Source: Mucilaginibacter pedocola (GTDB taxonomy: Bacteria; Bacteroidota; Bacteroidia; Sphingobacteriales; Sphingobacteriaceae). Taken from it: a stretch of DNA of 64,000 nucleotides. Shown in pieces: positions 33,350-42,127 of the stretch. The DNA lies in assembly GCF_002013915.1 (NCBI RefSeq), contig NZ_MBTF01000035.1:1-64000 (forward strand), given 5' to 3'. Positions within the stretch are counted from its first letter, which is position 1, and each line of letters opens with the position of its first letter. A program made the translations under genes and the position numbers. The notes under the pieces are model-generated. The model saw only the letters and a list, made by a program, of their open reading frames with translations. It was not told where the DNA came from and made no database searches.

Positions 33350-33883
33350 ATGAAAAAGATAATTTTAACAACTGCAATATTCTTAAGCGCCTTGTCATTC
33401 CAGGCTGCTAAAGCACAAATAAGTTTAAGCATAAACATTGGTAGCCAGCCAGAGTGGGGACCCGTAGGTTACGACCACGCCGACTATTACTACATGCCCG
33501 ATATCGATGCTTATTACGATATCCCCGCCCATCAGTATGTTTATGTAGAAAACAATGTTTGGGTACACCGCGCATCGTTACCCGCCAGATACCGTAACTA
33601 CGATGTTTACAAAGGCTATAAGGTAGTGGTGAACGAGCGCACCCCATGGGTACGCAACGAAGTATATCGTGCAAAATACGCAGGTTACAGAGGCCGTACA
33701 AGCCAAACTATCATCCGCGATAGCCGTGATGCTAGGTATGCCAACCATTGGAACGGCGACCGCCGCGAAATACGCCAGGATAAACGTGAAGTGCGCCAGG
33801 ACAGAAGAGAAGTTAGGCAAGACCGTAAAGACTTGCGTAAAGACCGTAAGGATGCACGCCAGGATCGCCGTCACGGCCACTAA
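33350..33883 (+). CDS. Secreted protein with basic Arg/Asp-rich C-terminal repeats
   Basis: From the ATG at 33350 there are 177 residues: a signal peptide (KKIILTTAIFLSALSFQAAKA), a Tyr/Asp-rich central domain (DHADYYYMPDIDAYYD, YVYVENNVWVHR), and a C-terminal tail of about 45 residues built from REVRQDR/KDLRKDRK-type heptads. The tail alternates positive and negative charges and may form a long single helix or bind polyanions. Similar proteins occur widely in Sphingobacteriaceae without a known role. A perfect terminator follows. Confidence 0.8.
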   Translation: MKKIILTTAIFLSALSFQAAKAQISLSINIGSQPEWGPVGYDHADYYYMPDIDAYYDIPAHQYVYVENNVWVHRASLPARYRNYDVYKGYKVVVNERTPWVRNEVYRAKYAGYRGRTSQTIIRDSRDARYANHWNGDRREIRQDKREVRQDRREVRQDRKDLRKDRKDARQDRRHGH

Positions 33884-33901
33884 TAAAGGCTATAATTGAA
33901 T

Positions 33902-33940
33902 AAAAAAGACCGCTCCTCAATTTGAGGAGCGGTCTTTTTT
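33902..33940. terminator. Bidirectional terminator
   Basis: A 19-bp perfect stem (33902-33920 with 33922-33940) around a single T has A/T runs on both sides and lies between two convergent genes. Confidence 0.9.
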
Positions 33941-33958
33941 ATGACAAGTTTTTATCTC

Positions 33959-35644
33959 TTACCAAAAGAAAGAGTAAAGCGCTACAATTATACCGCAGAC
34001 CAATAGGGCGCCGGCGGTGAATGCGCGATTAGTTTTAAACATTGATGAATCTATCTCCAGCCCGTTGGCAACAACGCCTTTGGCCTGGTCTATTTTAGAG
34101 ATGATATACATACCTATAACGCAAAGCGCAAATACAAAGCCCATCCTATCGATGAACGGAATTTCGTAAACGCCTGCGCCATTATCTTTAGAGAAGCCCA
34201 TTGGTGCTAAGAAAGAAAGGTTGGCAAATTGCGGAAGGAATTTAAAGAACACCGAGAATACAAAGCCGCCTATTGTAGCAAACAAAGCTGCGTTTGAAGT
34301 GGCTTTCTTCCAGAAGAAGCCTAAAATGAACATGGCAAATATACCCGGCGATACAAAGCCCGTATACTCTTGTATGTACTGGAAGCCTTGCTTGCCTTCG
34401 CCCATCAGCTGCTCGCCAATTACTAACGACATTACAACGCCCAAGCCCATAGCTACCACAACAGACCATTTACCCAGCGATACCAGTTTTTTATCGGTAG
34501 CGGCCGGTTCAATAGCTTTCTTGTAAATATCTAAAGTGAATATAGTAGCTATACTATTTGCTTTACCGGCAAGCGAGGCTACAATAGCAGCCGTTAAAGC
34601 CGCGAACGACAAACCTTTTAGGCCGGTAGGCAATAACGAAAGTAGGGTAGGGTAGGCTTTATTATAGTCGATAACGCCTTTTGAGCTTAACATCTCCTGC
34701 TGGAACATACCGCGTTGGTGCAAAACGTAAGCAGCAATACCCGGCAGTACCACAATTACCGGCATCAACAATTTAAGGAACGCCGCGAATAAAATACCGC
34801 CACGGGCAGTTTTTAAGTTGGCACCTAATGCACGCTGAGTGATGTATTGGTTACAGCCCCAGTAGTTAAGGTTAACTATCCACATACCACCTATCAGTAC
34901 CGAAAGGCCCGGCAGGTCCATATAGTTAGGGTTATCCTTTTTAAATATCATGTGGAAGTGGTCGCTCGCTTCGGTATGCAGTGTTTTAAGGCCGGCAAGT
35001 ATCGAGTGGTCGGGGGCATCTTTAGTAAGCTCGCCCAATCCATAGTAGGTTGCTGCCAAACCGCCCAGTATCAGTACAAATACCTGTATAACGTCGGTAT
35101 AACCAATAACCTTCATGCCGCCCAGTGTAATTACCACTGCAAAAACTGCCAGTCCCAATATACATACGATGATGTTGATGCCCGAGATACCGCTGATGGC
35201 CAGAGCGCCAAGGTAGAGTATCGACATCAGGTTCACCACAATATACAGCAGCAACCAAAATATAGCCATAACCATGGCCACCGTGCCATTATACCGCTGA
35301 TGAAGGAACTGCGGCATGGTAAAAATTTTGTTCTTGAGATAGATAGGGATAAAAAATACTGCTACAATGATAAGGGTAGCTGCGGCCATCCACTCGTAGG
35401 TAGAAATGGCCAAGCCCATTTTAAACGCCGAACCGCTGGTACCGATGAATTGCTCGGCAGAGATATTAGATGCGATGAGTGATGCACCAATGGCCCACCA
35501 GGTAAGGGAGCCTTCTGCCAGGAAATAATCTTTTGAAGTAGCATCGGCATTGTGCTTGCGTTTGTAGATCCAGTAACCGTAAGCCGAAACGATCACGAAG
35601 TAGATGGCAAAAACGACCTTATCGGCCATAGAAAGAGTATTCAT
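33959..35644 (-). CDS. Sodium/solute symporter (SSS family, SGLT-like)
   Basis: This 561-residue protein has about 14 membrane helices and SSS signatures: YFLAEGSLTWWAIGASLIASNISAEQFIGTSG near the N-terminus (the sodium-site helix TM1-2, in parts), GGMKVIGYTDVIQVFVLILGG, GLSFAALTAAIVASLAGKANSIATIFTLDIY and VSPGIFAMFILGFFWKKA. The order and length match SGLT-type sugar or inositol transporters. The substrate cannot be read from sequence. It is monocistronic. Confidence 0.92.
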   Translation of the reverse strand: MNTLSMADKVVFAIYFVIVSAYGYWIYKRKHNADATSKDYFLAEGSLTWWAIGASLIASNISAEQFIGTSGSAFKMGLAISTYEWMAAATLIIVAVFFIPIYLKNKIFTMPQFLHQRYNGTVAMVMAIFWLLLYIVVNLMSILYLGALAISGISGINIIVCILGLAVFAVVITLGGMKVIGYTDVIQVFVLILGGLAATYYGLGELTKDAPDHSILAGLKTLHTEASDHFHMIFKKDNPNYMDLPGLSVLIGGMWIVNLNYWGCNQYITQRALGANLKTARGGILFAAFLKLLMPVIVVLPGIAAYVLHQRGMFQQEMLSSKGVIDYNKAYPTLLSLLPTGLKGLSFAALTAAIVASLAGKANSIATIFTLDIYKKAIEPAATDKKLVSLGKWSVVVAMGLGVVMSLVIGEQLMGEGKQGFQYIQEYTGFVSPGIFAMFILGFFWKKATSNAALFATIGGFVFSVFFKFLPQFANLSFLAPMGFSKDNGAGVYEIPFIDRMGFVFALCVIGMYIISKIDQAKGVVANGLEIDSSMFKTNRAFTAGALLVCGIIVALYSFFW

Positions 35645-35870
35645 TTATCTGCTCAGTTAAATTTTTATAGTTTGCGTAATTGGAGTGCTAATATTACGCT
35701 ATATATAGCGGTTTAGCAAATTTTAGCTGTTAATGATACATTTTTACCATTGTATTGATACATATTGAACAAATGCCTTTAAATATCCGGACGTTCGTAA
35801 CCCTTAAATAAAGTTATTCTGCTGTAAATAAGGGCTTAAAGTAAAGGGTGCGATATTTTTTTAAAATTTA

Positions 35871-35901
35871 TTTGGATAAAGAAAGAAGGTGCGTATATTT
35901 G
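35871..35901 (+). promoter_or_regulatory. tRNA-Asp promoter
   Basis: TTTG at 35871-35874, 19 nt, then TATATTTG at 35894-35901 is a full -33/-7 match, 12 nt before the tRNA. Confidence 0.7.
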
Positions 35902-35912
35902 CAATCCCAAAC

Positions 35913-35986
35913 GGAGTGGTAGTTCAGCTGGTTAGAATACATGCCTGTCACGCATGGGGTCGCGGGTTCGAGTCCCGTCCATTCCG
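35913..35986 (+). tRNA. tRNA-Asp (GUC)
   Basis: A standard 74-nt cloverleaf: acceptor GGAGTGG/CCATTCC, D arm with GCTGGTTAGAA, anticodon stem CATGC/GCATG with loop CTGTCAC (anticodon GTC at 35947-35949), T arm GCGGG-TTCGAGT-CCCGT and discriminator G. CCA is not encoded. It shows that the genome has an ordinary tRNA-Asp beside the two unusual GUC-bearing RNAs at 28965-29222. Confidence 0.97.
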
Positions 35987-36000
35987 CAGAGTAAATTAAG

Positions 36001-36036
36001 GAAATCCCTCAGATGAAAATCTGAGGGATTTCTTGC
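36001..36036 (+). terminator. tRNA-Asp terminator
   Basis: A 14-bp perfect stem (GAAATCCCTCAGAT with 36019-36032) capped by a GAAA tetraloop, followed by a T-rich tract. Confidence 0.85.
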
Positions 36037-36098
36037 TTTTAGGGGATTTTAAATGTTAGCCTGCCCCGCAAAAAAACACCAAACTCAACACTGCGTAT

Positions 36099-37166
36099 TC
36101 AGTCCTTATTCTTTATCTTCCAGATAAAACCGTCCAATACGTAATGGGTAGACTGCGGCAGCGCAAGCAATGGCACCAGGAAAGTAAGTGCCTGTTCGCC
36201 GGTTATACGCGGCAGTGCCGAGAACATACTAAACACACTGCCGTGTTCGCGCCAAACCATTCCGTCCCATACACCCTCTTCCAAATAGGCCAACGCTGCC
36301 AATAACACAATGAAAACTATAACGCCGTAGTGCCCGAAGCTGAGTTTAAGGATGGTGCTCTTTTTAACTTTGCCTTGCTGATACCTTTTTTGCTCGAAAA
36401 CCCAAATAAGCGCCATATAAGGTATACCATGCGATACCACGTTGAGGGTGGTAAAGGCCAGGTCGCCGTTAAAATATACGATGCCGAAGTACCATGATAA
36501 AAAGGTGCCGGTGATAAGCAGATTTCGCGGCAGGTTAAATGTTTGGGTTCGATAAACGAACATGCATTCCTTAATGACATAAATGACAATGATGGCAAGA
36601 TAAGCTACCATCCCAGTAACTAACAATAGCGGTGAAGGATGGGTAAGGATATCCCCCTCAACAAACCAGCTAAAATTGCGCCCGCCCGCAAAATGCCAGT
36701 AAAACAATGGGTAAATAGTGGCGGTGTATATGGCAATATTGTCTATTCGCCTGTACCATTTGGGGCTATCCTCATAACGTGAATACAGCCGCATAAAGCC
36801 GTACTGTTGCCTTATAAAATGAAAAACGGCCAGGTAAGCCAGTATCCGCCAAAACAACATACCGTTGTAACTGTACAGTAAAACGCCTGCAATGTAACAA
36901 GCCAAGGGGACGGTAACTAAAAAAGCATCGTGCTTATAGGCCCCGGCAATAAAATAAGTACGGTACAGGGTGCTGTAAACGTGGGCAACATCAATAAAAA
37001 CAACCAAGAACAACCAATAGTAAGCAGGCATGGCGGCATTGGTTTGAAACTGCGCCGGCAAACAAACCACCAGCAACAACGCAATAAAAGGCGGCGACAG
37101 GATAAACACCCCATCGGTAATGGCCGAGTGCAGCCATGGCTGTTTATGCGTTTGCGTGTTTTCCAT
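36099..37166 (-). CDS. Multi-pass membrane protein of unknown function, last gene of the polyamine operon
   Basis: This 355-residue protein has about nine membrane helices. Conserved-looking cytosolic or interfacial motifs are VFIDVAHVYSTLYRTYF, VFHFIRQQYGFMRLYSRY, VSHGIPYMALIWVFEQKR and the C-terminal LPQSTHYVLDGFIWK. The repeated His residues at helix ends (DVAHVYST, FHFIRQQ, SHGIPY, STHYVLDG) recall diiron or haem membrane proteins, but no named family is recognised. Its start overlaps the end of the FAD oxidoreductase gene by 23 nt, so it is cotranscribed. Confidence 0.8.
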   Translation of the reverse strand: MENTQTHKQPWLHSAITDGVFILSPPFIALLLVVCLPAQFQTNAAMPAYYWLFLVVFIDVAHVYSTLYRTYFIAGAYKHDAFLVTVPLACYIAGVLLYSYNGMLFWRILAYLAVFHFIRQQYGFMRLYSRYEDSPKWYRRIDNIAIYTATIYPLFYWHFAGGRNFSWFVEGDILTHPSPLLLVTGMVAYLAIIVIYVIKECMFVYRTQTFNLPRNLLITGTFLSWYFGIVYFNGDLAFTTLNVVSHGIPYMALIWVFEQKRYQQGKVKKSTILKLSFGHYGVIVFIVLLAALAYLEEGVWDGMVWREHGSVFSMFSALPRITGEQALTFLVPLLALPQSTHYVLDGFIWKIKNKD

Positions 37167-38820
37167 TATACGCTAAAACTTGTTCGGCGGCACGTAGTCC
37201 CTGGTGAAATGCCTCTTCGAAAATAGATATCCCGCTCAGATCGGTATGGGCAAAAAACAGGTTATTATTTATGGGCTGCTTTGCTGCCTGCCTGTCGGCC
37301 CCCCAAATATAGTTTACGGCGGGTGATATCATGCCGTGCCCCCATATCCAGCATTCCACGTGTTCAATAAAATCGCTAATGCCGGGGTGCATAAACTCCA
37401 ACTCGGGCATCATCATATCCAGCCATTGCTCGTAAGTACGCGTATAAGCTGCCAGCCGTGCCACACGTGGTTCGTGATCGCATAGCGGCAAATACCAGGT
37501 AAGCACTCGTTTACCATTGGTCATGCTGATGGCTTGCTGCCCTGCGTTTACATACCCTACCGAAGGCGTGTTGTAGGCCACATTATCCCAGCATAAGCCG
37601 GCACCTTTACTTTGTGGTAGCCCCTTCACAGTAATATTGGCTATGAACCAGGGCGAGTAATGCATGGCATCATAATTAACGCCTCTGTTAACATCTTTCA
37701 GGATTTTTTTGTTGACGAATTGAGGCGTGGCCATAATAACATTATCGGCGATGATGGTAGCCGACGTGCCTTTAGCGATATCATAAACCTGTACGGCAAG
37801 CTTGCCATCGGATTGATGGCTCAGGCTGTAGCAGATGTTGTTTTTAATAATGCGTGGGGCTACGGACGCTGCCAGTTGCTTGGTCAGCCAGCCATTACCC
37901 TCGGGCCAGGTTAGTACGGCATTGGGTTCGGCATTGGCGGCTTTGCCACGGCGCGATGCAAAATAGTGCAGCCCCGCCCAGGCAGATACCTTTTGTATCT
38001 GTTGCCCGTAATCGTCCTTACAGCAATAGTTCAAATACCATAGCAGGTAGGCCGAATGAAAACCCTGCTGTTTCAAGTATTCGGCAAAGCTTATTTTATC
38101 TAATGAGCGGTATTTTTCGTCGGCACTGCTATTGTCCAGCGGGATATCGAAGGCGTGTTTGCCATCGTTGCCTTTGGCTTTCTTTAGTTCCTCTATTAGC
38201 ACAAAAAACTTCTTTACCTGCGCTTTGTCGGCCGCTGGCAAGCCAAAATCGGGCACCAGCCCTTCCTGCCACTGCCCGTTTATTAGCAGGCGCTCTTCGG
38301 GGTCGAAGCAGAGGTAATATTCATTGTAAACGGGCAGGCCATTTTCAAAGCCTGTGATTATGCCGCATTCGCGGTAAAAGTTAATAAGCGGCGTGTCCTC
38401 GTTGTTGGCAATAGTTACATAATGCGCGCCCAAAGGGTATGCCGAAGTGCTATTGCTGCCATAGTGCGCGTTACCGCCCGTGTGGTTCTCCAGTTCCAAC
38501 AGTTCAAAATCATTATAGCCCTGTTTTTGCAGATGCCAGGCTGCCGAAAGCCCCGATATGCCGCCGCCAACGATGAGTGTTTTTACTTTCCGTGTAGTTG
38601 CAGGTGCCGGGAGGGGCAGTTTATCGCGCAGGATATGCCCTGCCTTGGCATTTGGTCCTTTAATGCTGCCGCTGATATTCTTATAGGTGGTGTTGGGTTT
38701 TATCTTCCGCAGGCAACCGCTCAGGAATATGCCCCCGGTAACCAGCCCGGCCTTCAACAAAAACGAGCGCCGCCCAATGCCTTTAACAAAGCCGCCATTA
38801 TAAAACCGTCGACCACTCAT
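37144..38820 (-). CDS. Tat-exported lipoprotein FAD-dependent oxidoreductase (amine-oxidase-like)
   Basis: This 558-residue protein begins with a twin-arginine signal (GRRSFLLKAGLVTGG) that runs into a lipobox-like LSGC, suggesting a folded, cofactor-loaded lipoprotein exported by Tat. The FAD-binding Rossmann motif is TLIVGGGISGLSAAWHL followed by LLELENHTGGNAHYG. A late NLFFAHTDLSGISIFEEAFHQGLRAAE matches the C-terminal FAD segment of amine oxidase/protoporphyrinogen oxidase relatives (read in parts). In this operon a polyamine or amine substrate is plausible, but that is inferred from neighbours. It overlaps the spermidine-synthase-like gene by 23 nt. Confidence 0.85.
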   Translation of the reverse strand: MSGRRFYNGGFVKGIGRRSFLLKAGLVTGGIFLSGCLRKIKPNTTYKNISGSIKGPNAKAGHILRDKLPLPAPATTRKVKTLIVGGGISGLSAAWHLQKQGYNDFELLELENHTGGNAHYGSNSTSAYPLGAHYVTIANNEDTPLINFYRECGIITGFENGLPVYNEYYLCFDPEERLLINGQWQEGLVPDFGLPAADKAQVKKFFVLIEELKKAKGNDGKHAFDIPLDNSSADEKYRSLDKISFAEYLKQQGFHSAYLLWYLNYCCKDDYGQQIQKVSAWAGLHYFASRRGKAANAEPNAVLTWPEGNGWLTKQLAASVAPRIIKNNICYSLSHQSDGKLAVQVYDIAKGTSATIIADNVIMATPQFVNKKILKDVNRGVNYDAMHYSPWFIANITVKGLPQSKGAGLCWDNVAYNTPSVGYVNAGQQAISMTNGKRVLTWYLPLCDHEPRVARLAAYTRTYEQWLDMMMPELEFMHPGISDFIEHVECWIWGHGMISPAVNYIWGADRQAAKQPINNNLFFAHTDLSGISIFEEAFHQGLRAAEQVLAYNGKHANA

Positions 38821-40306
38821 CCTCGAAATATTTTACCAGCACCTGGTTGTTAAGCTTGTTCACATCCGTTTTTACCTTGGCCATATCCTTGGGAAAGTAA
38901 AACATTAAGTCGAGGCTTTCTTTGGTAATAAAGCGCAGCTCCGGTACAAAATGGTCGGGCTTTTTATAGCTAGGGTTTTCGGTGGCCATAATATAGCCCC
39001 ATTCGCCAAAGGATGGTACATTATTATGATAAGGTATGGTACGTAGCCCTACCGAGCGCAGGGTGGTATCAACCGTCCAAAACGATTTCGGGGCAACATA
39101 GGGCGATGTTGACTGCACCACCATAATACCGCCGGGCGCCAGCGCGCCTTTTGCCAGTTTGTAAAAAGAATTGGTATAAAGTTTCCCTACCGAATAATTG
39201 GAGGGGTCGGGGAAATCTATCACCATAAAATCGAATTTCTGTTTATCGGCCCGCAGCCAACTAAAGGCATCGGCATTTACCACTTTAACCTTGGGCGATA
39301 GCAATGAGTTTTTATTCAGTGCCAGCAAAGCGGGGTTCGATTTGAATAGCCCCGTCATCCCCTTATCCAGGTCTACCAGTGTTACACTTTTGATGTTTGG
39401 GTATTTCAATATCTCGCGCACGGCCAGCCCATCGCCACCGCCCATTACCAATACGTTTTGCGCGTTGGGCAAAGCCTGTAGGCCGGGGTGCACCAAGGCC
39501 TCGTGGTAGCGGTATTCATCGTCTGAACTAAATTGTAGGTTGCCATTCAGGAACAGGCGCAGCACTTTGCCTTTTTTAGTAAGGATGATGCGCTGGTAAG
39601 GCGTACTTTTTGAATAGATGATGGTTTCGTTATAGGTAAGCGATTCTGAGAAATTGGTGATGGCATTAGCATAAACAAAACCTGCCAAAAGCAGCAGTAT
39701 GCAAATAATGCCGCTGGTTTGAAGGTAGGCAACGGCTTTAATTTCTTTACGGAAGTTGAAGCACACAATAAGCGCCACTGCCACATTAAGCATACCCACC
39801 ATGTATGATGTTTTCACCAGCCCGAGGTAGGGGATAAGCAGCAGCGGGAATATAATGGAGGCAAGCAGCGCGCCGATATAGTCGAAGGTGAAGATGTTCG
39901 ACACCAGATCCTTAAATTCGTAGCGGTCTTTCAATATCCGCATCAGCAGGGGTATCTCCAAACCCACCAAAATACCGGTTAGGCCTACCAGGCTATATAG
40001 GATGATGCGGAACGATGCAGCACTCTCGAACACCAAAAACAGGATGGTTGAACTGGTGCCGCCAACCAGGCCTACCAGCAACTCTAACTGGATGAACCAG
40101 GAGATGATATTTTTATCGAAGTATTTTGATATCCAGGAGCCAATACCCATCGAGAACAGGTAGGCGCCAATGATGGTGGAGAACTGGGTTACCGAATCGC
40201 CCAGCAGGTAGCTGGCCAGCGTACCGGCTATCAGTTCGTAAATAAGCCCGCAGGTGGCCACCACAAACACCGATAGCAGCAGCAGGGCATGCAGTTTTTT
40301 GTTCAT
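38798..40306 (-). CDS. Membrane-fused spermidine synthase-like aminopropyltransferase
   Basis: The 502 residues combine an N-terminal membrane domain with about seven helices (LLLSVFVVATCGLIYELIAG, FSMGIGSWISKYF, LVGLTGILVGLEIPLLMRIL) and a C-terminal spermidine synthase domain from about residue 235. The latter has LVMGGGDGLAVREIL (SAM/dcSAM-binding glycine loop), VTLVDLDKGM, and the catalytic region FMVIDFPDPSNYSVGKLYTNSFY, read in parts. It should transfer an aminopropyl group from decarboxylated SAM, which SpeD in the same operon can supply. The acceptor is unknown and may be membrane bound. Confidence 0.92.
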   Translation of the reverse strand: MNKKLHALLLLSVFVVATCGLIYELIAGTLASYLLGDSVTQFSTIIGAYLFSMGIGSWISKYFDKNIISWFIQLELLVGLVGGTSSTILFLVFESAASFRIILYSLVGLTGILVGLEIPLLMRILKDRYEFKDLVSNIFTFDYIGALLASIIFPLLLIPYLGLVKTSYMVGMLNVAVALIVCFNFRKEIKAVAYLQTSGIICILLLLAGFVYANAITNFSESLTYNETIIYSKSTPYQRIILTKKGKVLRLFLNGNLQFSSDDEYRYHEALVHPGLQALPNAQNVLVMGGGDGLAVREILKYPNIKSVTLVDLDKGMTGLFKSNPALLALNKNSLLSPKVKVVNADAFSWLRADKQKFDFMVIDFPDPSNYSVGKLYTNSFYKLAKGALAPGGIMVVQSTSPYVAPKSFWTVDTTLRSVGLRTIPYHNNVPSFGEWGYIMATENPSYKKPDHFVPELRFITKESLDLMFYFPKDMAKVKTDVNKLNNQVLVKYFEDEWSTVL

Positions 40307-40312
40307 AAGCTA

Positions 40313-40537
40313 TTAACCGTGTATGGCCGAGCTTACGATCATAGCAACCGCTATCATGAACGAGGCGCATACGATGGCCAGGGCGATGTTATTCTTCTGT
40401 ACAATTTCCTTCCACAGGTTCTCGGGCGTAATTTTCTCTACTATCCAATACGATATCATTAAAATTAAGATACCGATAACCGAGTACAGCACCGATGCGA
40501 TGATGTACTTGTAATTTATTAAGTCGTGTAAGCTCAT
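40313..40537 (-). CDS. DUF350 membrane protein
   Basis: This 74-residue protein has two membrane helices (about residues 12-33 and 50-71) separated by a short charged loop (EKITPENLWKEIVQKNN). It matches a single DUF350 unit. DUF350 genes recur next to SpeD/SpeE-like genes and envelope-stress genes in other bacteria, as I recall. It is 6 nt upstream of the aminopropyltransferase gene and 12 nt downstream of the small membrane-protein gene. Confidence 0.85.
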   Translation of the reverse strand: MSLHDLINYKYIIASVLYSVIGILILMISYWIVEKITPENLWKEIVQKNNIALAIVCASFMIAVAMIVSSAIHG

Positions 40538-40549
40538 GGTATAAAGGTT

Positions 40550-40726
40550 TTATTTATGATAAAATGTGTGTACGCCCCTGGTATGGCTGCTGCTGTTGTA
40601 TTCGGTATTGCGGGTTACGCTGCTGCTTTCCCAAAATGCTATACCATTTACCGCCGTGTAGGCGTAGTAACCCAATATTGCTATAGCGAAGATGAGGTAG
40701 TATTTGCCGTTGTTTAAACTCTTCAT
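40550..40726 (-). CDS. Small 58-residue membrane protein
   Basis: A short reading frame runs from an ATG whose first base overlaps the stop of the DUF4178 gene (TAATG) to a stop at 40550. It encodes one membrane helix (KYYLIFAIAILGYYAYTAV) followed by a polar tail with TRNTEYNSSSHTRGVHTFYH. The tight spacing on both sides inside a seven-gene operon and the coupled start support it as a real gene, despite its size. No family is recognised. Confidence 0.7.
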   Translation of the reverse strand: MKSLNNGKYYLIFAIAILGYYAYTAVNGIAFWESSSVTRNTEYNSSSHTRGVHTFYHK

Positions 40727-42126
40727 TATTCGTCGTCTTCGTAAGGTGAATAATCGCTGTTCATCCAGCGTTTCTTTTCATAGGCGCGCATGCGGTACCA
40801 GGCAAAGGCAGGGTAGATGCAAAGCAGTAATAAACTAACAAAAAAGTTTTTCCAGATAATTGGATTGGCGGTAGCGCTGATGTGTAGTGCTGGCCCCGCA
40901 GCATAACTTGCTGTACTACCACCTGTGTTAGCAACAACGGCACTGTCCGCGCTAAAGGATGTGGTTGCAGGAACTGTTACAGGAGCCGGAGGCGCTCCTG
41001 CCGCCGGGTAAACATTCAAGTGGTATTTACCTGCCGGGATGGCCGAAAGCAACACATCTGTTTGCTGGGAACCTTCCGACCAGCTTTCACCGTCTTCGTA
41101 ACCATGGTAGTACTCTATACTTTCGGTCACTTCCCAGCTTTGGTTATCCTTTTCGTTTACCAGCACTACAGTGGCTTCCGCCCAGTTATTGTCAACATCG
41201 GCATTTATCTTAAAATCTAATGCCGATTGCTTTGTTAGTTCGAACGATGGCGTTATAAAGGGCTTAAACTCGTCGGCCTTGGTAGTATCGCGCTCCATGA
41301 CATGGGTAGTTTCAAGCAAGGGCACCTTCGGCGAAATATAAGAGGCCGCAAAACCTATTGCCGCAAGCAGGATAATAATTACCGGGAAAAATTTATTGAT
41401 AGCGAACCAGCGTTTTGCTGCAGCCGAGGGTTGGTTGGCCCCAATGCCTACCCGTTCGGGAAAGGTATTTACATCTATTTTAAAAGCATCGGCAATTTCT
41501 TCGGGCTCGGCATACCGGCCCAGGTAAAACTGCGCCCGGCTGTAGTTGGGCACATGCTCTTTATAGAGTATTTGCGGCGGGGCAATAAACTCGCTGGTTT
41601 TTGGCTTCTCAAATAATATATCCCAATCAAACTCGCCCACAAGTGCGGTGGTTACCGCGGTGTATTTATTAAACAGCGTGTATTCGTTCTCCTGGTAGTT
41701 GATAAAGTTCCAGCCTTTGTCTTTCAGTTCATCCAGCTCGGGAAAAAAGTCTTTACCGGCTACAAAGTTCCAGTGCCCATCGTATTCGGCAAAGTTAGCG
41801 TAACCTTTCTCGTAATTGTAAAGGATGTATTCGCGCCAGGCGTAGGGATTGCCCTGCTCTTTTTTTTCTACAAAAGCTATTACTTTGAACTGGTACCCTC
41901 TGAATAAGCCAACGCTGCCCAATTTAAGTACAGGTTTTTCGGTAGGCCTTGGCGCTTGTTTTTGTACTACCGCAGTTTCGCTTGCTATGAACCGCAGGAA
42001 AGAGGTACAAGAAGTACAAACGCAAAACTCGCTGCCTTCAGGGTCGTAAAGTGTAATAGGGGTATGGCACTTCGGGCAGTTGAAATCTTCCGAATAAGGG
42101 AAAGCTTTTAAATTTGTTGTAGCCAT
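40726..42126 (-). CDS. DUF4178 domain-containing membrane protein with zinc ribbon
   Basis: This 466-residue protein starts with a zinc ribbon: CxxC at residues 17/20 and a second CxxC at 37/40. A DUF4178 region follows (LKLGSVGLFRGYQFKVIAF, WREYILYNYEKGYANFAEYDGHWNFV in parts), typical of proteins encoded with speD and speE homologues. A membrane helix lies near residues 245-262 (FFPVIIILLAAIGFAASYI), then a beta-rich extracytoplasmic domain with a Pro/Ala/Ser-rich linker, and a final helix near 425-445. It begins one base after the speD stop. The function is unknown. Confidence 0.88.
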   Translation of the reverse strand: MATTNLKAFPYSEDFNCPKCHTPITLYDPEGSEFCVCTSCTSFLRFIASETAVVQKQAPRPTEKPVLKLGSVGLFRGYQFKVIAFVEKKEQGNPYAWREYILYNYEKGYANFAEYDGHWNFVAGKDFFPELDELKDKGWNFINYQENEYTLFNKYTAVTTALVGEFDWDILFEKPKTSEFIAPPQILYKEHVPNYSRAQFYLGRYAEPEEIADAFKIDVNTFPERVGIGANQPSAAAKRWFAINKFFPVIIILLAAIGFAASYISPKVPLLETTHVMERDTTKADEFKPFITPSFELTKQSALDFKINADVDNNWAEATVVLVNEKDNQSWEVTESIEYYHGYEDGESWSEGSQQTDVLLSAIPAGKYHLNVYPAAGAPPAPVTVPATTSFSADSAVVANTGGSTASYAAGPALHISATANPIIWKNFFVSLLLLCIYPAFAWYRMRAYEKKRWMNSDYSPYEDDE

Positions 42127-42127
42127 A

